From Saccharococcus thermophilus (GTDB lineage: Bacteria > Bacillota > Bacilli > Bacillales > Anoxybacillaceae), in assembly GCF_011761475.1 (NCBI RefSeq), contig NZ_JAASRS010000001.1:868001-932000 (forward strand): a DNA stretch of 64,000 nt, read 5' to 3'. The position numbers and the translations under genes were made by a program. Below are positions 29,583 through 39,057 of this stretch, piece after piece (the stretch's first letter is position 1; each line of letters begins with the position of its first letter). The notes under the pieces are model-generated. The model had not been told where the DNA came from. It saw nothing but the letters and a program-made list of their open reading frames with translations, and did not search any database.

Positions 29583-29939
29583 ATGGCTACCATTCTCATT
29601 GTTGATGATGCGAAGTTTATGAGAGTAACGTTGACGAAAATTTTGCAAAAAGCGAATCATACTGTCATCGGTGAAGCGGAAAACGGAAAAGAAGCAGTGG
29701 AGTTATATCGCCGTTTAAATCCAGATATTGTCATCCTTGATATTACGATGCCGGTGATGAATGGGATCGGTGCGGTGCGTGCGATCAAACAAATGGATCG
29801 AAATGCGAAAATCATTATTTGTTCGGCCATGGGGCAGCAGCGCATGGTCGTAGAGGCGATTGAGGCGGGCGCCGCCGATTTTATTGTAAAGCCGTTTGAA
29901 GAAAGCCGCGTGCTTGAAGCGGTCAGCCGTTTACTATAA
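29583..29939 (+). CDS. yneI: CheY-like single-domain response regulator YneI
   Basis: A 118-residue receiver domain: acidic pair in LIVDDAKFMR, phosphoacceptor aspartate in DIVILDITMPVMNG, threonine/serine position in IICSAMG and lysine in IVKPF. No output domain. B. subtilis yneI is in the ccdA cluster and its partner kinase is not known. ATG 29583 follows tagggggaa. Confidence 0.95.
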   Translation: MATILIVDDAKFMRVTLTKILQKANHTVIGEAENGKEAVELYRRLNPDIVILDITMPVMNGIGAVRAIKQMDRNAKIIICSAMGQQRMVVEAIEAGAADFIVKPFEESRVLEAVSRLL

Positions 29940-30007
29940 GCAATATGGATATGCACAATTTGTGGATTTTTGCTATAATACTTTATCATGAAACTTGAAA
30001 GAAGAGG

Positions 30008-30499
30008 ATGATGCGCTTGGCTATCATAACATCAATCATTGCGGTTTTCATGGCATTTCTCATATTCTTCGTGCGCATGAAAGCATCGAAAAAACCGACA
30101 AACGTGAAGAAAATTATTTTGCCGCCGATATTTATGAGCACTGGGATGCTTATGTTTTTGGATCCTGTTTTCCGCGTGACGAAAGGCGAGCTGCTTGAGG
30201 CGATTGTGCTCGGAGCGTTTTTTTCCATCTTTCTTATTAAAACGTCGAAATTTGAAATTAGAGATGGCGAAATTTATTTGAAGCGTTCGAAAGCATTTGC
30301 GCTTATTTTAATCGTGTTGATCCTCATTCGCCTCGCATTGAAAGCTTATTTAGGCCGAACGATCGATTACCACCAGTTAAGCGGCATGTTTTATTTGCTC
30401 GCTTTTTCGATGATTGTGCCGTGGCGCATTGCTATGTATATTTCTTATAAAAAACTAGCGCGGAACTTAAAACATCGGCCGCCGATTTTAACGACATAA
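30008..30499 (+). CDS. ccdC: CcdC family membrane protein (YneJ)
   Basis: 163 residues with four to five membrane helices and a short basic C-terminus. Matches CcdC (DUF1453-type), which lies next to ccdA in Bacillus but was not essential for cytochrome c synthesis there. ATG 30008 or 30011; the site agaagagg suits the second slightly better. Confidence 0.9.
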   Translation: MMRLAIITSIIAVFMAFLIFFVRMKASKKPTNVKKIILPPIFMSTGMLMFLDPVFRVTKGELLEAIVLGAFFSIFLIKTSKFEIRDGEIYLKRSKAFALILIVLILIRLALKAYLGRTIDYHQLSGMFYLLAFSMIVPWRIAMYISYKKLARNLKHRPPILTT

Positions 30500-30501
30500 T
30501 A

Positions 30502-30528
30502 AAAAGCGGGGAAAATCCCCGCTTTTAT
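30502..30528. terminator. Terminator between ccdC and convergent DUF2621 gene
   Basis: AAAAAGCGGGG and its complement around a short loop, T-rich end. Confidence 0.8.
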
Positions 30529-30549
30529 TATTTCAGCCAGCCGTTTCAC

Positions 30550-30984
30550 CTATTTACTTTGCAACAGATGCTCATAAGGGGCAATATTGATTTGTTTTTC
30601 TTTTAACGTGCGGATTAAAAACTTATGGTCGCGTTTTGGGGTGGCGATAATATAGCCGCGGATAATTAAATCTTTTGTGATTCGGGAGGCGTTTTCCTGC
30701 AGCGCTAACTCCCCGATTTTTCCGGCAATTTTTTGCCGGGCAACATCGCGAAACAGCTCAGGAACCGGCCTGACGAGCTCCTCTAAAAGCGCTTTCTCTT
30801 CTTCTCCCCATAAATGCCGCGTCTGTTCAATATAATATTCCTGCCAGTCTAATTCCGATTTCCCGTCTTCTTTCGGCAACCGCTTTAAAAATTTGCGAAA
30901 CATAAAAAAGCCGCCGATCGACATCGTGACAAGCAAAAATACGCTCCAAAACAAAATAAACCATAGAAACCAGCCTGTTAGCAT
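30550..30984 (-). CDS. DUF2621 membrane protein (YneK-like)
   Basis: 144 residues: one N-terminal membrane helix (about 5-28) followed by a soluble helical domain. It resembles the DUF2621 family and sits where B. subtilis has yneK. The start is ATG 30984, preceded by gaggtgggaagg; the longer frame to 31053 is not supported. Function unknown. Confidence 0.8.
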   Translation of the reverse strand: MLTGWFLWFILFWSVFLLVTMSIGGFFMFRKFLKRLPKEDGKSELDWQEYYIEQTRHLWGEEEKALLEELVRPVPELFRDVARQKIAGKIGELALQENASRITKDLIIRGYIIATPKRDHKFLIRTLKEKQINIAPYEHLLQSK

Positions 30985-31242
30985 CCTTCCCACCTCGTCG
31001 AATAATCTATCAATCATTATTGCGAAAAAAGCGAGTTTTGGCAAGATCAGCACGTTTTTATCACTCTGTTACAAAAATGTAATGGAAATGTAAAGAAGCG
31101 CCGTGATCCTTTATATATCAATGGATGCGAGGGCCTCACAATCGTAATATGGAAATGATAGACAGTGACCGCTGCGAACAAACATGCTACTCTATTAAAC
31201 ACAGACGCCAAGCCAAAAAGCAACTATGAGGAGGAATAATAG

Positions 31243-31908
31243 ATGAAGAAAACTGTTGCAACACTCGCAGTAGTTTGCTGTATGGCCTTTGGTTTGACTT
31301 CGCATTCCACAGAAGCGGCAACCTCGTATACATACTATCACGTAAAGAAAGGCGATACATTTTCAAAGCTTGCCAAAACATATAAAACTACTATTTCGGC
31401 ATTAAAATCATTAAATGGCCGCAAAAGCGATGCTCTTTATGAGGGCGAGACAATTAAAGTGCCTCAGCTTGCCGCAGCTTCATGCGCAGAGTCGAAAACG
31501 GGCTCTTCCTCCAAAAATCGGACGATTTTGATTAGCGCCGAAGAGCGAAAACTGTTGGCACAGCTTGTCCAAGCGGAAACCGGCTTTAGCGAGCCGTTTG
31601 CCGGAAAAGTGGAAGTCGCGCTCGTCGTTTTCAATCGCGTCAAAAATCCTGCTTTTCCAAAGACGGTCAAAGGTGTCATTTATCAAAAAACAAAATCAGG
31701 CTATGCGTTTGTACCAGTAAGAACAGGGAAGCTTACCCACATTCAGCCGACAAAGGAGGATTACGCTGCGGTCGATAAGGCGCTATCGCTGTTTCCGAAC
31801 GACCATCGCGGTTCGCTCTACTTTTATAATCCGAAAATCACAAAAGATAAATGGATGCTGTCAAGACCGGTCACGATCCGAATCGGGCATCATGTGTTTG
31901 CGAGATAA
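31243..31908 (+). CDS. LysM-SleB-type cell wall hydrolase
   Basis: Secreted: signal peptide with cleavage near residue 25 (after STEA), one LysM peptidoglycan-binding repeat (YYHVKKGDTFSKLAKTYKTTISALKSLN, about 30-73), then a Hydrolase_2 domain (about 95-221) of the SleB/YkvT kind with EERKLLAQLVQAETGFSEPFAGKVEVALVVFNRV; the glutamate in AETG is the probable catalytic residue. Such enzymes act on spore cortex or vegetative wall. Good aggagga before the ATG. Confidence 0.92.
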   Translation: MKKTVATLAVVCCMAFGLTSHSTEAATSYTYYHVKKGDTFSKLAKTYKTTISALKSLNGRKSDALYEGETIKVPQLAAASCAESKTGSSSKNRTILISAEERKLLAQLVQAETGFSEPFAGKVEVALVVFNRVKNPAFPKTVKGVIYQKTKSGYAFVPVRTGKLTHIQPTKEDYAAVDKALSLFPNDHRGSLYFYNPKITKDKWMLSRPVTIRIGHHVFAR

Positions 31909-31953
31909 ACGAGGATATCCCCTGCGAAAAGAGGAGATATCCTCGTTTTTGTA
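31908..31953 (+). terminator. Terminator after cell wall hydrolase
   Basis: Stem AACGAGGATATC with its complement, then TTTTTG. Confidence 0.8.
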
Positions 31954-32063
31954 TTTAAAACGGACAGTTGTCCAAACGGTGTTATCGATGGCCGTGGATG
32001 TTTTAGCAAAAACAAGTATTTTCCCCTTTCTGTCTCGTAACATATTTATAGGGGGGAGCTGCC

Positions 32064-34760
32064 ATGAAACGGATCGACCGGATCTATGAAAAACTAAAAG
32101 AATGGACAGCAGAGGAAAATCGGTGGGTCAGTGCGAAGGAATTGGCGGATGCATTGCATCTGGACCGCGCTAACGTCAGCAGCGATTTAAATAAACTGTG
32201 GCGGAAAGGAAAGGCGAAAAAACTGCCGGGAAGACCAGTGAGGTTTGCTATTGCCGAACAGGGGGCGGAAAAAATATTTGCCACAAAATTAGATGAGCTT
32301 TCCTATCAGCATCCAAGTTTAGCGATTGCCGTCGAACAAGGGAAAGCAGCGATCCTTTATCCACCGAAAGGAATGCATATGCTTATTCTTGGCGAAACAG
32401 GCACAGGCAAATCGATGTTTGCCAAACTTCTCCATGCTTTTGCCGTTGATATTCAAAAGTTTCCGTCAAATGCTCCATTTGTGACATTTAACTGCGCGGA
32501 CTACGCCAATAATCCACAATTGCTGCTTGGACAATTGTTCGGGGTACGAAAGGGAGCGTACACGGGGGCGATAGAAAAAAAGGGACTGCTCGAAAAGGCA
32601 GATGGAGGCATTTTATTTTTGGATGAAGTGCATCGTCTTCCGGCGGAAGGACAGGAAATGTTGTTTACCTTTATGGATCATGGTACATATCGCCGTCTTG
32701 GTGAAACGGACGTAGAGAGAAACGCCAATGTATTGCTGATTTGCGCGACGACGGAAAATCCGGAATCCAACTTGTTGACTACGTTTCGCCGCCGAATTCC
32801 GATGAATATATTTCTGCCACCGCTTAGAGAACGAACGGTTGGGGAACGCTATCGTCTTGTATTTCAATTTTTTCAAGAAGAAGCGGTTCGCCTCGGAAAG
32901 GAAATATACGTTTCCGCTAATACGATTCGCGCCTTTTTGTTTTATCCTTGTCCAAGCAACGTCGGTCAGTTAAAAGCTGATATTCAGTTAGCATGCGCCA
33001 AGGCTTATGCGGATTATGTAACGGCGAAAAAAGACACCGTACGGATCAGTAGCTCTGATTTGCCGATTTATATCAAAAACGGGCTTTTTATGGAAAAGAA
33101 AAACCAGCATGCGGAGCCATTTTCGTTGCACCACCGCTATTATATTTTCTCGCCGCAAGGAGAAGGAGGGCAATTTGAAACAGAAGAAACCGATCATGAA
33201 ACGATTTATGAGGATATCGAGCGGAAATATAGCGAATTAAAGGCACGTGGTATTCATGGCGATGAATTGGAACTATTAATGGGAATCGACATTGAAAACT
33301 ATTTCTCGCAATATATGAAAGGAATTAATCGCCGTATTCATACTAGCAGTGATCTAGAAAAAATTGTTGAACCTTCGATTGTCTCGTTGACGGAAATGAT
33401 TATCGCTTATGCGGAAAAGAAGCTGAAAAGACGTTTGCCGGAGAAAGTTATGTACGGGCTTGCGCTTCATATTCAAACATCGTTAAACCGCATGCTTGGC
33501 GGAAAAACGATGATCAATCCGCAGTTAAATAAAGTACGGTCCGCCTATAAAAACGAGTTTGCATTGGCTCTTGATTGCCTCAATATGATTGAAGAACATA
33601 CAAATGTCAATTTTCCCATCGATGAAGCAGGATTTTTAACGATGTTCTTTGCTATGAATCAAGAGGTATTGGAAGAGGAGGAAGATTATGTATCCATTTT
33701 CGTGATGATGCACGGGAATGGGGTGGCATCGGCTATTGCTGAAGTGGTCAACCAACTTTTGGCGACCGGCCATGTGAAAGCGGTCGATATGCCGCTTCAT
33801 GCGGAGCCAAAACATGTTTACGAACAGGCAAAAGCGCTTATCCAACAGAACGCAACTCAAAAAGGAGCGCTTCTATTAGTGGATATGGGCTCGCTTGTTA
33901 CATTTGCCAAATTGCTAGAAAAAGACCTTTCCATTCCGGTAAAGGTGATTTCCGCGGCAAGCACGCCCCATGTGCTAGAAGCGGCGCGCAAAGCAATACT
34001 AGGCTATTCGCTTGATGAAATTTACGAAGACGTAATGACCGCTGTTCCGTTCTACACAAGAGAGCCTCTATGGGAGGAAACAGCGCCAGAACGGGAAACG
34101 CTGGCGATCGTTACCGCCTGTTTGACAGGAAAGGGCAGCGCCGTCGCATTGAAAAAAATATTAGAAACTTATTTGCAGTTTGATATAGAGCGGTGGAAAA
34201 TTATACCTATCCATATAGACAATGAAGCGGCAATGAAAAAGACGTTGGCAAAGCTGGAGGAAAACTATCGCATCATATGCGTTGTGAGTAATTTTTCTGT
34301 TGCTGAACATATTCCACACTTTCATATTGCAGAGGTGTTAAGCTTGCGAGCGATCAAACGGATACAAGAGATGATTGACAACGAGGAAACATACGCGCAA
34401 ATGGCCGAAGAGTTAAAACAACATTTGCGGCATATATCCGTAACAGAAGCGGTAGAGCATGTTCGGGCGTCCCTTGCCGCTATTCAGAAACAATTAAACA
34501 TCCATGTCCATTGCCATGATGTCGTCGGAATTGTTTTGCATGTATGCTGCATGATCGACCGTCTCATTTCCGGGGGGCATACGGTCCGATTTGAACAAAA
34601 GGAAAAATATATGAAGGAACATATTGCTTTGTACACCGCGGTAAAAAACGGGGTACAGCCGCTTGAACAAATATACGATGTTCATATAGACGATGATGAA
34701 CTGTGTTATATGATGGAGTTTTTCCATTACTGCGGCGAAAGGAATAACACACAAACGTAA
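32064..34760 (+). CDS. LevR/CelR-type sigma-54 activator with PTS regulation domains
   Basis: 898 residues. Order: N-terminal helix-turn-helix (about 10-60), AAA+ domain (about 90-300) with Walker [15 protein letters not shown], the sigma-54 contact loop GAYTGA and Walker [14 protein letters not shown], then a first PRD (about 420-530), an EIIA-Man-like domain (about 545-660, [15 protein letters not shown]), an EIIB-Gat-like domain (about 680-770) and a second PRD (about 790-898). In LevR, phosphorylation of these domains by HPr and EIIB sets activity by sugar availability. It stands immediately before a cellobiose/chitobiose PTS operon with a sigma-54 promoter, which it very likely activates. 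Confidence 0.94.
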   Translation: MKRIDRIYEKLKEWTAEENRWVSAKELADALHLDRANVSSDLNKLWRKGKAKKLPGRPVRFAIAEQGAEKIFATKLDELSYQHPSLAIAVEQGKAAILYPPKGMHMLILGETGTGKSMFAKLLHAFAVDIQKFPSNAPFVTFNCADYANNPQLLLGQLFGVRKGAYTGAIEKKGLLEKADGGILFLDEVHRLPAEGQEMLFTFMDHGTYRRLGETDVERNANVLLICATTENPESNLLTTFRRRIPMNIFLPPLRERTVGERYRLVFQFFQEEAVRLGKEIYVSANTIRAFLFYPCPSNVGQLKADIQLACAKAYADYVTAKKDTVRISSSDLPIYIKNGLFMEKKNQHAEPFSLHHRYYIFSPQGEGGQFETEETDHETIYEDIERKYSELKARGIHGDELELLMGIDIENYFSQYMKGINRRIHTSSDLEKIVEPSIVSLTEMIIAYAEKKLKRRLPEKVMYGLALHIQTSLNRMLGGKTMINPQLNKVRSAYKNEFALALDCLNMIEEHTNVNFPIDEAGFLTMFFAMNQEVLEEEEDYVSIFVMMHGNGVASAIAEVVNQLLATGHVKAVDMPLHAEPKHVYEQAKALIQQNATQKGALLLVDMGSLVTFAKLLEKDLSIPVKVISAASTPHVLEAARKAILGYSLDEIYEDVMTAVPFYTREPLWEETAPERETLAIVTACLTGKGSAVALKKILETYLQFDIERWKIIPIHIDNEAAMKKTLAKLEENYRIICVVSNFSVAEHIPHFHIAEVLSLRAIKRIQEMIDNEETYAQMAEELKQHLRHISVTEAVEHVRASLAAIQKQLNIHVHCHDVVGIVLHVCCMIDRLISGGHTVRFEQKEKYMKEHIALYTAVKNGVQPLEQIYDVHIDDDELCYMMEFFHYCGERNNTQT

Positions 34761-34784
34761 TTTGCGGTCTATTTTGCAACTCTT

Positions 34785-34800
34785 TTGTAAGCGTTTGCAT
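34785..34800 (+). promoter_or_regulatory. Putative cre site (CcpA) upstream of cel operon
   Basis: TTGTAAGCGTTTGCAT fits the extended cre consensus WTGNAANCGNWWNCAW. It lies about 65 bp upstream of the sigma-54 promoter and just after the regulator gene, suited to glucose repression. Confidence 0.6.
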
Positions 34801-34865
34801 AACACAATCCAGCTCATCTTTAACACACTGATGCCACCGGCTTGTTTTCCTGCGTTTTCACGCAT

Positions 34866-34880
34866 TGGCACGAATATTGC
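34866..34880 (+). promoter_or_regulatory. Sigma-54 (-24/-12) promoter of cel operon
   Basis: TGGCAC-N5-TTGC, an exact match to the sigma-54 consensus core, 40 bp before celA. Two TAACACA-starting repeats, at 34800 and 34821 (21 bp apart), are candidate activator sites upstream. Confidence 0.88.
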
Positions 34881-34920
34881 ATATGTAATCGGTGACAGCA
34901 AAAAAAGGAGGAATGAGAAA

Positions 34921-35223
34921 ATGAATATTTTACTTATCTGTGCGGCAGGGATGTCGACCAGCTTATTGGTGACGAAAATGCAGCAAGCTGCGAAGGAAAG
35001 AGGGCTCGATGCAAACATTTGGGCTGTATCCGCCGATGAGGCAAGGGACCATCTAGACCAAGCGGATGTCGTGCTGCTTGGGCCACAAATTCGCTATAAG
35101 CTGGCGCATTTTAAAAAAGAAGGAGAAGCGCGCGGAATACCGGTTGATGTGATTAATCCTGCCGATTATGGGCGTGTCAATGGCGCAGGTGTGTTGGATC
35201 TTGCTTTGCGATTAAAACGATAA
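34921..35223 (+). CDS. celA: PTS cellobiose/chitobiose-type EIIB
   Basis: A 100-residue lactose-family EIIB that takes phosphate from EIIA and gives it to the incoming disaccharide. The phosphorylated cysteine is in [14 protein letters not shown] (Cys-7), and LGPQIRYKL is a conserved later motif. ATG 34921 follows aaggaggaatg. First gene of the operon. Confidence 0.96.
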   Translation: MNILLICAAGMSTSLLVTKMQQAAKERGLDANIWAVSADEARDHLDQADVVLLGPQIRYKLAHFKKEGEARGIPVDVINPADYGRVNGAGVLDLALRLKR

Positions 35224-35804
35224 GAGGGGGCGCAACTGATGAATAGGTTTATCAGTGTGTTAGAGAAGAACATCATGCCGGTAGCGGGAAGGATTGCCGA
35301 ACAAAGACATCTTCAAGCCATTCGTGACGGAATTATTTTATCGATGCCATTGTTAATTATCGGGTCTTTATTTTTAATTCTTGGGTATCTTCCCATTCCA
35401 GGCTATAACGAATTTATGGCGAATTTGTTCGGCGATCAATGGTTAGAAAAGCTGCTGTATCCAGTCGGAGCGACATTTGACATTATGGCGCTTGTGGTCA
35501 GCTTTGGAGTTGCCTATCGGCTGGCCGAAAAGTACAAAGTGGACGCGCTGTCAGCTGGCGCCATTTCGCTTGCGGCATTTTTATTGGCGACCCCTTATAA
35601 AGTGCCGTTTGTTCCGGACGGCGCGAAAAAAGCGATTATGGTCAGCGGCGGCATTCCGGTGCAATGGGTTGGCAGCAAAGGGCTGTTTGTCGCGATGATT
35701 CTAGCGATCGTTTCCACCGAAATTTATCGAAAAATTATCCAAAAAAATATTGTTACTGTAGATGAGCAAATTCACTAACATAAATTTACATCCATACAAA
35801 AAAG

Positions 35805-35874
35805 GAGACATGAACCCGATTCCTTGATTAGAATAGATGTGTCACCAAACCATTCTCAAGGAGGTTCATGTCTC
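35805..35874 (+). promoter_or_regulatory. Hairpin able to mask the transposase ribosome-binding site
   Basis: Perfect 12-bp arms GAGACATGAACC and GGTTCATGTCTC with a 46-base loop. The right arm overlaps the end of the Shine-Dalgarno (aaggagg, 35858-35864) and reaches the base before ATG 35875. A transcript entering from outside would contain both arms and could be translated poorly; one starting inside the loop would lack the left arm. Confidence 0.6.
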
Positions 35875-37056
35875 ATGAATAGACTACCACATCACCAAGG
35901 AATCGACAAGTTTTTCGCAATGTTGGGGCTGGCCCTTTATTTCTCTAAGCCGGTCATGAAGCATCTCATTCATATTATCGATGCGCTGACAACGAAAGGA
36001 TTTGCGGGAACCTTGACCGATCTGCATCACGAGAGCTTTCATCCCAACCATCGAACGACACTGAGCCATTTTTTCACGAAAAGCCCTTGGGATGAAGAAA
36101 TCTTGCTTCGCAAACTCCAGCAGTGGATGCTTCGTCATGTGGAACGAACGGCCAAGCGAGAGAATCACCCCATTTTTGTTTCGATCGATGATACGATCTG
36201 CCGAAAAACGAAGCCTTCGTCACAGGCGAAACACGCTATTGAAGGGTGTAATTGGCATTATTCTCACGCGGACAAAAAGTCGATTTGGGGACACTCTCTC
36301 GTCTGGCTCATGGTTCATACGATGACGCAAGCCTTTCCCTTTGCGTTTCGCCTCTACGACAAGGCGGATGGGAAAAGCAAGGGTCAATGGGCCATCGAGA
36401 TGCTTTCTTCTTTGGATGTGCACGGTTCTGTTTATGTGCTGATGGATTCTTGGTACCCATCGAAAACACTCGTGGAAGCCTGCCTGAAAAAAGGATTCCA
36501 CGTCATTGCGATGCTCAAGACGAATCGGGTTCTCTATCCAAAAGGCATTGCGATCCAAGCCAAGCAGTTTGCACGCTACATCGAACCGGAAGACACCCAT
36601 CTCGTCACGGTGGGAGAAGAGCGTTATCGCGTGTATCGCTACGAGGGAGCGCTGAAAGGTCTCGATGATGCCGTTGTGTTGTTGGCTTGGAAAGCCGATC
36701 AGCCGATGACACCTGAACATCTTCACTGCGTCTTGAGCACCGACCGGGAGCTAAGCGATGAAGAGATCTTGCGCTACTATGCCCAGCGTTGGTCGATCGA
36801 ATGCTTTTTTCGACAAGCGAAAGACCAGCTGAAGCTCGATGGGTACCGCGTTCGTCAACGTCGGGCGGTGAAACGGTATTGGATCTTGGTGCAACTCGCT
36901 TATGTGTACAGTATGGTCGAATCCAACAGCGATTTCTCTACCGGGCTTGACTTCCTTCGAAAGAAGAAAGGACATAGCCTCGTGGAGTTTATTTACGATG
37001 CAGCCAAACAAGATATTCCCATTGATGTCGTTAAAAAACAGCTTCATGTGGCATAA
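35875..37056 (+). CDS. IS701-like DDE transposase
   Basis: 393 residues. Catalytic aspartates are in FVSIDDTICRKTKP (about 100) and VYVLMDSWYPSK. The glutamate is in the IS4-type signature Y-(2)-R-(3)-E-(6)-K, seen as YAQRWSIECFFRQAK (about residue 305). ATG 35875 has aaggagg at 10 bases; in-frame codons upstream lie in the regulatory hairpin and are excluded. Intact frame. Confidence 0.9.
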   Translation: MNRLPHHQGIDKFFAMLGLALYFSKPVMKHLIHIIDALTTKGFAGTLTDLHHESFHPNHRTTLSHFFTKSPWDEEILLRKLQQWMLRHVERTAKRENHPIFVSIDDTICRKTKPSSQAKHAIEGCNWHYSHADKKSIWGHSLVWLMVHTMTQAFPFAFRLYDKADGKSKGQWAIEMLSSLDVHGSVYVLMDSWYPSKTLVEACLKKGFHVIAMLKTNRVLYPKGIAIQAKQFARYIEPEDTHLVTVGEERYRVYRYEGALKGLDDAVVLLAWKADQPMTPEHLHCVLSTDRELSDEEILRYYAQRWSIECFFRQAKDQLKLDGYRVRQRRAVKRYWILVQLAYVYSMVESNSDFSTGLDFLRKKKGHSLVEFIYDAAKQDIPIDVVKKQLHVA

Positions 37057-37975
37057 GGGGTACTCCGTTTGTCTCTTTTTACATGGTAATTATTGTAATG
37101 AAAATTGCTCAACTACAGTATTGTTATTAAACTTCCTGACGGCGTACCGCCGGCCGTATCGCGATCATTTGTGGCGCTTATTCCGGGATTTGCCGTGCTT
37201 TGTACTGTTTGGGTCGCCCGTTTAATTTTAGAGGTTACGCCATTTGAAAGCTTTCATAATATCGTAACGGTGTTGCTAAATAAACCGCTAAGCGCGTTAG
37301 GCGGCAGCTTATTTGGCGCCGTTGTGGCGGTGCTGCTTGTGCAGTTGCTCTGGTCGACTGGTTTGCACGGTGCGGCCATTGTCGGGGGAGTGATGGGGCC
37401 GATTTGGCTGTCGTTGATGGATGAAAACCGTATGGTGTTCCAGCAAAACCCTCATGCCGAGTTACCGAACGTTATTACTCAGCAATTTTTTGACCTTTGG
37501 ATTTATATCGGCGGATCGGGAGCAACGCTAGCGTTGGCGATCGCGATGCTGCTGAGGGCGCGAAGCCAGCAGTTGAAAAGCTTAGGAAGATTGGCGATTG
37601 CCCCGGGCATTTTCAATATCAACGAGCCGATTACATTTGGCATGCCGATTGTCATGAACCCGCTTCTCATTATTCCATTTATTTTAGTGCCGATTGTGTT
37701 GACGATTGTTTCCTATGTGGCGATGGCGACGGGACTTGTGGCCAAACCAAGCGGCGTCGCCGTGCCATGGACCACTCCAATCATTATTAGCGGCTATTTG
37801 GCGACGGGCGGAAAAATTTCCGGAAGCATTTTGCAAATGATTAACTTTTTCATTTCATTAGCCATTTACTATCCATTTTTTGCGATGTGGGATAAGCAGA
37901 AGACGGCGGAAGAAAGAGGGACGGTGGATATTCCAACCGACTCGAATACGGCGAAGCAAATGTGAGGCGAAGAAA

Positions 37976-38716
37976 ATGGCGATTTATTGCATTATCAACG
38001 CGGACGATTTCGGCTATTCCAAAGGGGTTAACTACGGTATTTTAGAAGCGTTTCAACATGGCATTGTCACATCGACAACGATGATGGTGAACATGCCAGG
38101 GACGGAACATGCCGTCCGCCTGGCAAAGGAGAATCCGGCGCTTGGGGTAGGCATTCACTTTGTCTTAACGTGCGGGAAACCGATTTTAGTGGATGTTCCT
38201 TCGCTAGTCAACGAAGACGGTGAGTTTCGCAAGCGTGATGCGCAGCTGTTTTACGCCGATCCGGGCGATATCGAGCGGGAACTTACGGCGCAGCTAGAAA
38301 CGTTTTTGTCGTTTGGATTAACACCGACACATATAGATAGCCATCATCATGTCCATGAACATCCATGTGTATTTCCTATTGTACAGAAGCTGGCTGAACA
38401 ATACGATCTTCCGATTCGGCCGGTACGCACAAAAAAAACGTGCCATTTGCGGGCGGTTGATGTATTTCTCCATCAGTTTTATGGCCGCGGCTTAACAAAA
38501 GAATATTTTTTGTCCCTGTTTGATGAAGTGAATGATGGTCAGACGATCGAAGTGATGTGCCACCCAGCCTACATTGACGTTCCTTTGTTTACCGGCAGTT
38601 CGTACTGTAGCGAGCGCGTCAATGAATTGGCGATTTTAACCGACCCGGATGTGCGGGATGCGTTGGAAAAGCGGGGAGTAAAACGGATCACGTATCGCGA
38701 ATTAAAACAAATGTAG
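37976..38716 (+). CDS. chbG: ChbG/YdjC family carbohydrate deacetylase
   Basis: About 246 residues. Metal-binding motifs NADDFGYS at the N-terminus and [12 protein letters not shown] (about 120-131) define the YdjC/ChbG family, which removes one acetyl group from phosphorylated or free chitobiose. MCHPAYID near the C-terminus is also conserved. ATG 37976 follows gaggcga. Its presence points to an N-acetylglucosamine disaccharide (chitobiose) as well as, or instead of, cellobiose as operon substrate. Confidence 0.92.
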   Translation: MAIYCIINADDFGYSKGVNYGILEAFQHGIVTSTTMMVNMPGTEHAVRLAKENPALGVGIHFVLTCGKPILVDVPSLVNEDGEFRKRDAQLFYADPGDIERELTAQLETFLSFGLTPTHIDSHHHVHEHPCVFPIVQKLAEQYDLPIRPVRTKKTCHLRAVDVFLHQFYGRGLTKEYFLSLFDEVNDGQTIEVMCHPAYIDVPLFTGSSYCSERVNELAILTDPDVRDALEKRGVKRITYRELKQM

Positions 38717-38727
38717 GAGAGAACGAT

Positions 38728-39057
38728 ATGCAAACGTATGAAGAAATCGTATTTCAAATGATTCTCCATGGAGGAAACGGAAGAAGCCATGCCATGGAGG
38801 CGATTGTCGCTGCGAAAAGAGGAGACCTTGCCGAAGCGAAAAAGCAACTGCAAAAGGCGGGGGAGGAATTGCAAGCCGCCCATCATATTCAAACAGAGCT
38901 AATTCAAAATGAAGCAAGGGGACAGAAAGAGAGTGTTACGCTATTAATGGTGCATGCGCAAGACCATTTAATGAATGCGATTACCGTGAAAGAATTAGCC
39001 AACGAGTTTGTCGAACTGTATGAAACATTGCAACACAAGGGAGGAGGCAAAATATGA
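38728..39057 (+). CDS. celC: PTS lactose/cellobiose-type EIIA
   Basis: 109 residues, three-helix trimeric EIIA that accepts phosphate from HPr. The phosphorylated histidine is in [14 protein letters not shown] (about residue 77); the N-terminal [14 protein letters not shown] motif is typical. The stop overlaps the next start (ATGA). Confidence 0.95.
   Translation: MQTYEEIVFQMILHGGNGRSHAMEAIVAAKRGDLAEAKKQLQKAGEELQAAHHIQTELIQNEARGQKESVTLLMVHAQDHLMNAITVKELANEFVELYETLQHKGGGKI

Larger units (their letters stand above)
35755..37119 (+). mobile_element. IS701/IS4-superfamily insertion sequence, complete (1365 bp)
   Basis: Terminal inverted repeats of about 17 bp with two to three mismatches begin ACTGTAG (35755 and, inverted, 37119). 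They are flanked by a 6-bp direct repeat ATTGTT (35749-35754 and 37120-37125). One intact transposase gene. A 12-bp perfect inverted repeat (35805-35816 with 35863-35874) covers the transposase start region. Family assignment to IS701 is tentative, since 4-bp duplications are the usual figure I recall for IS701; IS4-superfamily membership is firmer. Confidence 0.9.
35239..37965 (+). pseudogene. celB: PTS cellobiose/chitobiose-type EIIC, split by an IS element
   Basis: Membrane channel of the disaccharide PTS. The 5' part (35239-35754) encodes the first 172 residues and ends in YRKIIQKNIV; the 3' part (37126-37965) resumes at IKLPDGVPPAVSRSFVALIPG. Removing the element and one target copy gives an uninterrupted 451-residue protein, the normal EIIC length, with the conserved NINEPITFGMPIVMNP sugar-binding stretch in the 3' half. 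In the present state the first frame stops at 35778, inside the element. The downstream genes probably suffer polarity. No other damage seen. Confidence 0.94.

Noticed and set aside
30984-31053. N-terminal extension of the DUF2621 protein.
   Set aside because: The ribosome-binding site gaggtgggaagg directly precedes ATG 30984.
34743-34760. TAACACAC at the end of the regulator gene as a third activator site.
   Set aside because: It is 55 bp from the next repeat, out of phase, and lies in coding sequence; kept only as a remark.
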